The notes below the pieces were generated by a model that did not search any database, had not been told where the DNA came from, and saw nothing but the letters and a program-made list of their open reading frames with translations. A stretch of DNA of 64,000 bases from contig CAJUMF010000016.1 in assembly GCA_910586965.1 (NCBI GenBank), forward strand, positions 1 to 64,000, written 5' to 3'. Positions 60,236 through 64,000 of this stretch are shown here, piece after piece. The position numbers and the translations under genes were made by a program. The stretch comes from an uncultured Dorea sp. GTDB lineage: Bacteria; Bacillota; Clostridia; Lachnospirales; Lachnospiraceae. How positions within the stretch are numbered: position 1 is the stretch's first letter; each line of letters begins with the position of its first letter.

Positions 60236-60492
60236 TTTTAGGGACGGTAAAAGGAACGGTAGTTTCTACAAGAAAATGCAGCAATCTGGTAGGCTTTAAA
60301 CTGTTGCTTGTGGAGCCATTTTACGGAAATAAAAAAGATATTATCGTAGCGGCGGATTCCATAGGTGCCGGAATCGGGGAACTGGTCCTTATTACGACGG
60401 ATGAAACAACACAACATGCTCTGGAAAGGTCAGCGCCGATTGATGCATATGTTGTAGGAATTGTAGATTCTCCTCCCCAGATAGGGAGATAG
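60232..60492 (+). CDS. BMC-P (EutN/CcmL) pentameric vertex protein
   Basis: The 86-residue protein has the EutN/CcmL fold: ILGTVKGTVVSTRKCSNL at the N-terminus, LLLVEPFYG, IVAADSIGAGIGELVLITT and a terminal AYVVGIVDS. Pentamers close the twelve vertices of the icosahedral shell. ATG 60232 overlaps the PduL stop (ATGA). With BMC-T and BMC-H it completes the minimal set of three shell types. Confidence 0.93.
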   Translation: MILGTVKGTVVSTRKCSNLVGFKLLLVEPFYGNKKDIIVAADSIGAGIGELVLITTDETTQHALERSAPIDAYVVGIVDSPPQIGR

Positions 60493-60523
60493 ATGCAGGG
60501 CGCGGTAAAGCGAGGTGAAGGAA

Positions 60524-61699
60524 ATGGAAAGAAGTAATGCAGTAGAAGTCAGTTTTTTCGGCAGAGGCTCTATCTCCCTTCTGCCCCCGGAACTACGAAA
60601 AAGAGGCGTGAAAAGAGGCCTGGTCATTACGGACAGTTATTTATACAAAAGCGGTGCGGCGGATAAAGTAGGAGAGCGGCTTTTGGAGGCAGGTGCCGAA
60701 TATGCCATCTATTATCTGGTGCAGCCCAACCCGACAGTAGAGATTGTAAATGAATGTCTGGATGCGGCAAGAACACTGCAGGTGGATTTCCTTGCGGCAG
60801 TTGGAGGCGGCTCGGCTATAGATACAGCGAAAGCAGTCAGTATCGTGCTGGGAAACGGCGGGAAGGTGGAGGACTATGAGGGCGTGAACCGGTCTGAAAG
60901 AAAAGGTGTCCCTATTGTTGCGGTAAACACAACTGCAGGCACTGGGTCTGAGGTTACGTCCTTTTACATTGTTACAGACCCAAGACGCCGCCTGAAGATG
61001 TGCATGGTGGATCCGAACTGCATGGTAAGTATTGCGGTTAATGATGTGGATTTTATGATGTCAATGCCGCCAAAGCTTACAGCGGCTACAGGGATGGATG
61101 CTATGACTCACGCCATTGAAGCCGTCCTTTCCAAAAAGGCGGTTCCTATTACAGACAAGGATGCTTTGTGGGCGATTACGGTTATTAAGGATCATCTTCT
61201 GCGGGCATTCGAAAACGGTTCTGATGTAGAGGCGAGAGAAATGATGGCTTATGCAGAATATACAGCCGGAATGGCATTTTCCAATGCAGGTCTTGGTATG
61301 GTCCATGCGATGGCCCATGCGTTGGGGGGTATGATGAATCTGCCCCACGGAGTATGCAATGCAGTGCTTCTGCCGTATGTTATGGAATTCAACGGGGGCT
61401 TTCCGGGGATTTCCGGAAGGTTTCGGAAGGTGGCCTATGCGCTGGGGATTCCTCTGGAAGAGTGCATGAAGGATGAAGAAGCGGTCTATATGTGTACAGA
61501 GTATATAAGAAATCTGTCGCGCAGCCTGTCCCTCCCGGGAAGTCTTAAAGAACTTAGTATAGAGAAACCGGATTTTGAGGCAATGGCGGATGCGGCCATG
61601 AAGGATTCTTGCATGGAAGATAACTATGTCAAGCCGGAAAAACATCAGGTTATAGAAGTATATCAAAGAGCTTTTATGAATATCATAAACGAAACATAA
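60524..61699 (+). CDS. Iron-containing alcohol dehydrogenase (PduQ-like)
   Basis: The 391-residue group III dehydrogenase has VGGGSAIDTAKAVSI, NTTAGTGSEVTSF, and the iron ligands in TGMDAMTHAIE and HAMAHALGGMMNLPHG. It reduces an aldehyde with NADH to an alcohol, here probably lactaldehyde to 1,2-propanediol. It thereby regenerates NAD+ for the aldehyde dehydrogenase. GAGGTGAAGG before ATG 60524 decides the start over GTG 60515. It is the last gene of the BMC operon; the transporter promoter follows. Confidence 0.9.
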   Translation: MERSNAVEVSFFGRGSISLLPPELRKRGVKRGLVITDSYLYKSGAADKVGERLLEAGAEYAIYYLVQPNPTVEIVNECLDAARTLQVDFLAAVGGGSAIDTAKAVSIVLGNGGKVEDYEGVNRSERKGVPIVAVNTTAGTGSEVTSFYIVTDPRRRLKMCMVDPNCMVSIAVNDVDFMMSMPPKLTAATGMDAMTHAIEAVLSKKAVPITDKDALWAITVIKDHLLRAFENGSDVEAREMMAYAEYTAGMAFSNAGLGMVHAMAHALGGMMNLPHGVCNAVLLPYVMEFNGGFPGISGRFRKVAYALGIPLEECMKDEEAVYMCTEYIRNLSRSLSLPGSLKELSIEKPDFEAMADAAMKDSCMEDNYVKPEKHQVIEVYQRAFMNIINET

Positions 61700-61700
61700 A

Positions 61701-61763
61701 CGAAATAGTTATTTCGAAACAATGAAAATATATATTGACAAACAAAACAATAAAAGATAAAAT
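61701..61763 (+). promoter_or_regulatory. Promoter and palindromic operator of the sugar ABC transporter
   Basis: CGAAAT (61701-61706) and ATTTCG (61711-61716) form an inverted repeat, preceded by two ATAAACGAAA words. It is followed by TTGACA (61735-61740) and TAAAAT (61758-61763) at 17-bp spacing. The core promoter and its A/C-rich spacer are very similar to the BMC operon promoter at 56157, implying shared control. Confidence 0.72.
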
Positions 61764-61845
61764 AAAACCACAAAACGCGGAAACATAAGTGTTTTATTTC
61801 AAACGTAACGGCAGCGATTGAAAACGAAAGAAGAAGGAGGATCAA

Positions 61846-62937
61846 ATGATGAAGAAGAAACTCATTAGTGTGTTACTATGTGCGGCAATGATCGCAGGTC
61901 TTTCCGTAGGCTGCACAAGCTCCGGAGGCTCTGGCGAAGGCAAGCAGGAAGAGAAAAAGGAGAGTGCAGAAGGATCTATTGAGCTGAAGGAGGAGGAAGG
62001 TTCCGGACTGGTATTAGGAGATTATACGCCTGAAAAAAAGGAATATAATTTTTATTTTACCTATAAATTGGTTCATGCATGGTGGGACGCAGTCGGTTTA
62101 GGACTCAAAGAAGCTCAGAAGCAGTACGCGGACAAGGGGATTACCATCAATTATGAGTACGTTGCTCCGCCGGCACCCGATGCTATTGACCAGGTAAACA
62201 GGCTTGAGGAAGCAGCAGGACGTGATTTTGATGTGATCGGTGTGGATGTCAACGATATCGAGATTGTAACGCCGACCATTAATAACCTGATCGACAAGGG
62301 TCATAAGATTATGACATTTTCAAGTTCAGATGCCACAAAAGAGGACGGATGTAAGCGTATTGCATATGTAGGCAATACACATAACTATCAGGACGGAGCA
62401 GACCTCGCAGAGATTCTTGCAGAGAAGATCGAATACAAAGGGCAGGTAGCAGCGCTTGCAGGAACGATCGGAGCGCCGTGTCATGAGGACCGTATCGCTG
62501 GTTTTAAAGATGTGATGAAAAAGTATCCGGACATTGAAGTAGTGGAGATTCAGAATGACAATGATTCTGTAGAAAATTCACTGACCTTTACCGAAGGCTT
62601 TCTTCAGAAGTATCCAGATCTTAAAGGGATTTTCTGCAACAACATGAGCAATCCAATCGGAGCGGCACAGGCAGTTGTTGATGCAGGCAAAGAGGGTGAC
62701 ATTGTATTAGTTGGAATGGACCATGACAAACGTGCTCTTGAGTATTTAAGAGATGGGGTTATCCAGGCACTCGGCGTTCAGGACTGCTTCAAGATGGGAT
62801 TTGATACCATTCAGGTTGCGATCATGATCGCTGATGGAAAAGAGGTTGGAGATGATACATATCCCGAGCAGACAGAAGAGCAGACAGTGATCGTATATCC
62901 GGAGAACGCTCAGGAATATCTTGATAAATTATATTAA
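61846..62937 (+). CDS. Sugar ABC transporter substrate-binding lipoprotein
   Basis: The 363-residue protein has a signal with lipobox LSVGC (about residues 19-23) followed by a Gly/Ser-rich linker. The mature part belongs to the type I periplasmic sugar-binding family used by Rbs/Rha-like transporters (YEYVAPPAPDAIDQVNRLEEA, FDVIGVDVND, AGTIGAPCHEDRIAGFKDVM, GIFCNNMSNPIGAAQAV, LVGMDHDKRALEYLRDGV). AGAAGGAGGATC precedes the start. Its place right after the BMC operon suggests uptake of the 6-deoxysugar used there; the sugar is inferred, not shown. Confidence 0.9.
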   Translation: MMKKKLISVLLCAAMIAGLSVGCTSSGGSGEGKQEEKKESAEGSIELKEEEGSGLVLGDYTPEKKEYNFYFTYKLVHAWWDAVGLGLKEAQKQYADKGITINYEYVAPPAPDAIDQVNRLEEAAGRDFDVIGVDVNDIEIVTPTINNLIDKGHKIMTFSSSDATKEDGCKRIAYVGNTHNYQDGADLAEILAEKIEYKGQVAALAGTIGAPCHEDRIAGFKDVMKKYPDIEVVEIQNDNDSVENSLTFTEGFLQKYPDLKGIFCNNMSNPIGAAQAVVDAGKEGDIVLVGMDHDKRALEYLRDGVIQALGVQDCFKMGFDTIQVAIMIADGKEVGDDTYPEQTEEQTVIVYPENAQEYLDKLY

Positions 62938-62979
62938 AAAGTAAATTGTTAAAAAGAAAACGTACATAATGCCGTGATC

Positions 62980-63005
62980 AATTCCCCGCCATTTGGCGGG
63001 GAATT
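62980..63005 (+). other. Perfect stem-loop between binding-protein and ATPase genes
   Basis: AATTCCCCGCC (62980-62990) pairs with GGCGGGGAATT (62995-63005) around ATTT. No U-tract follows, so it is more likely a 3'-end stabiliser or attenuating hairpin that raises binding-protein yield over the other transporter subunits, as in many ABC operons. Confidence 0.7.
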
Positions 63006-63025
63006 TCAAAAAAAGGAGGAAGTTC

Positions 63026-64000
63026 ATGACAGAGTATCTATTGAGCATGAATCAGATCGTCAAGCAGTTCCCGGGAACCCTTGCACTTGATCATGTAGAC
63101 TTTAATCTCAAGGCTGGAGAAGTGATGGCTCTGATCGGTGAGAATGGCGCCGGAAAAAGCACTCTGATGAATGTATTGATGGGAATCTTACAGCCGGATT
63201 CCGGGGAGATCATCCTGAATGGAGAAAAGATAGAAAACAAGTCGCCCTACGAGGCACTGCAGAAGAAAATAGGTATGGTTCCCCAGGAGTTGAATCTGGT
63301 TCCGGACCTGTCTATTGCGGAAAACATTTTCCTTGGCTGCCATCAGAAAAAGGGAAGACGGATGGACTGGGGACAGACGGTGGTGAAAGCTAAGGAAATG
63401 ATGGAAAAGCTGGAGGTAGATATCGATCCGGGAATCAAAGTTTCGGAAGTGAGTGCGGCATATCAGCAGCTTGTGTCGATTGCGAGAACACTTGTATTTG
63501 GCTCCAACATTATTATTCTTGATGAGCCGACGGCTTCTCTTACGTTAAATGAGACAGAGCATTTGTTCCGGAATGTAAGAAAGCTTAAGGAAGAAGGCAA
63601 AGCCATCATCATAATCACCCATCATCTGGATGAGGTGCAGGAAATATCAGACCGTGTGACGATCATGAGGGATGGGAAATTTGTAAAGGCATGTGATACA
63701 AAGGATATTTCGATCGATGAAATGATCTATCACATGGCGAACCAGAAAGTAGAGAAAAACCAGAGAGTAGAAAGACAAGTTTCCGACGAGATTTTTCTTG
63801 AAGTGAAGAATTTCTCAAGAGGACGGGAATTTAAAGATATAAGTTTCGAAGTGAAAAAAGGAGAAATTTACGGTGTGGCGGGTCTTGTAGGAGCGGGAAG
63901 GACGGAGCTTTTTACCTGTATATACGGACTTACCCAGAAGGATTCGGGACAGCTTTTCTTAGACGGGGCAGAGATAGATATCCATTCTCCTGCGGAGGCG
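63026..64000 (+). CDS. Sugar ABC transporter ATP-binding protein (RbsA/MglA type), partial
   Basis: The gene starts at ATG 63026 (AAAGGAGGAAG upstream) and runs open to the window end, 325 codons. Seen: first ATPase cassette with Walker A GENGAGKSTLMN, Q-loop MVPQELNLVPDLS, a signature region written SAAYQQLVSIART, Walker B IIILDEPTASL, and THHLDEVQEIS. The start of the second cassette has VAGLVGAGRTELF. This two-cassette form is specific to carbohydrate transporters of the Rbs/Mgl class, matching the binding protein upstream. The remaining permease genes should lie beyond the window. Confidence 0.93.
   Translation, partial: MTEYLLSMNQIVKQFPGTLALDHVDFNLKAGEVMALIGENGAGKSTLMNVLMGILQPDSGEIILNGEKIENKSPYEALQKKIGMVPQELNLVPDLSIAENIFLGCHQKKGRRMDWGQTVVKAKEMMEKLEVDIDPGIKVSEVSAAYQQLVSIARTLVFGSNIIILDEPTASLTLNETEHLFRNVRKLKEEGKAIIIITHHLDEVQEISDRVTIMRDGKFVKACDTKDISIDEMIYHMANQKVEKNQRVERQVSDEIFLEVKNFSRGREFKDISFEVKKGEIYGVAGLVGAGRTELFTCIYGLTQKDSGQLFLDGAEIDIHSPAEA

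Overview
The window reads as chromosome of a low-to-mid GC anaerobic Firmicute, most likely a gut Lachnospiraceae or related clostridial lineage. This rests on strong GGAGG ribosome binding sites, sigma-A type promoters (TTGACA/TATAAT), many short polycistronic runs with 1-40 nt overlaps, Rho-independent terminators, and the gene families present (Big2/FIVAR surface proteins, a sugar-aldehyde microcompartment, an ArsS-like radical SAM protein, DUF1703 ATPases, clostridial Mo-cofactor genes). No rRNA, tRNA or CRISPR array was seen.

Layout. 1-1.4 kb: two broken genes (HEPN-like remnant, 5'-truncated PD-(D/E)XK transposase-like nuclease). 1.4-8.0 kb: carbohydrate locus with an AraC regulator, a GH3 glycosidase of swapped domain order, an L-fucose/L-arabinose-type isomerase and a xylulokinase. 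8.0-11.4 kb: GNAT and MarR genes on the minus strand behind a promoter with two palindromic operators, then a divergent three-gene ADP-ribosylation cassette (DUF3990 ADP-ribosyltransferase-like protein, unknown protein, NADAR) and a cytosolic Cu/Zn SOD-like protein. 11.5-19.8 kb: molybdenum-cofactor and molybdate-uptake operon (mobA, moeA, mobB, a second MoeA-like gene, moaA, MOSC-MogA fusion, modABC) headed by a promoter, a probable Moco riboswitch and a terminator. 19.8-25.7 kb: a large hybrid histidine kinase, a GH13 debranching enzyme and a NUDIX hydrolase.

25.8-36.8 kb: a long accessory pathway with two TVP38/DedA membrane proteins, an Fe-S protein, a fused double glycosyltransferase, a divergent aminoglycoside-phosphotransferase-fold protein, an AhpD-like protein, an ArsS-family radical SAM enzyme, a C_GCAxxG_C_C protein, and then three consecutive exported multi-domain rhodaneses. 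A 194-bp imperfect palindrome sits inside it. The first part resembles arsenosugar-type clusters, but no ArsM methyltransferase is present. 36.9-43.6 kb: four surface-glycan glycosyltransferases, two of them with the same 14-residue tail repeat. 43.7-45.4 kb: a DUF1703 ATPase/nuclease.

45.4-56.1 kb: a surface-protein region. Two paralogous exported Big2 proteins are each driven by a near-identical promoter whose 17-bp spacer contains a run of nine Gs, which strongly suggests phase-variable expression. Between them on the minus strand lie a PBECR-like nuclease-type ORF, a probable structured small RNA of about 176 nt with its own promoter and terminator, a deleted relic copy of the same block, a flavodoxin and a zinc-ribbon protein. 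A leucine-rich-repeat/FIVAR/Big2 protein follows. 56.2-61.7 kb: a compact microcompartment operon (class II aldolase, CoA-acylating aldehyde dehydrogenase, BMC-T, BMC-H, PduL, BMC-P, Fe-alcohol dehydrogenase) that could split a 6-deoxysugar phosphate and dismutate the resulting lactaldehyde without a diol dehydratase. 61.7-64 kb: a sugar ABC transporter (binding lipoprotein and the start of its ATPase) behind a promoter closely resembling that of the microcompartment operon, suggesting co-regulation.
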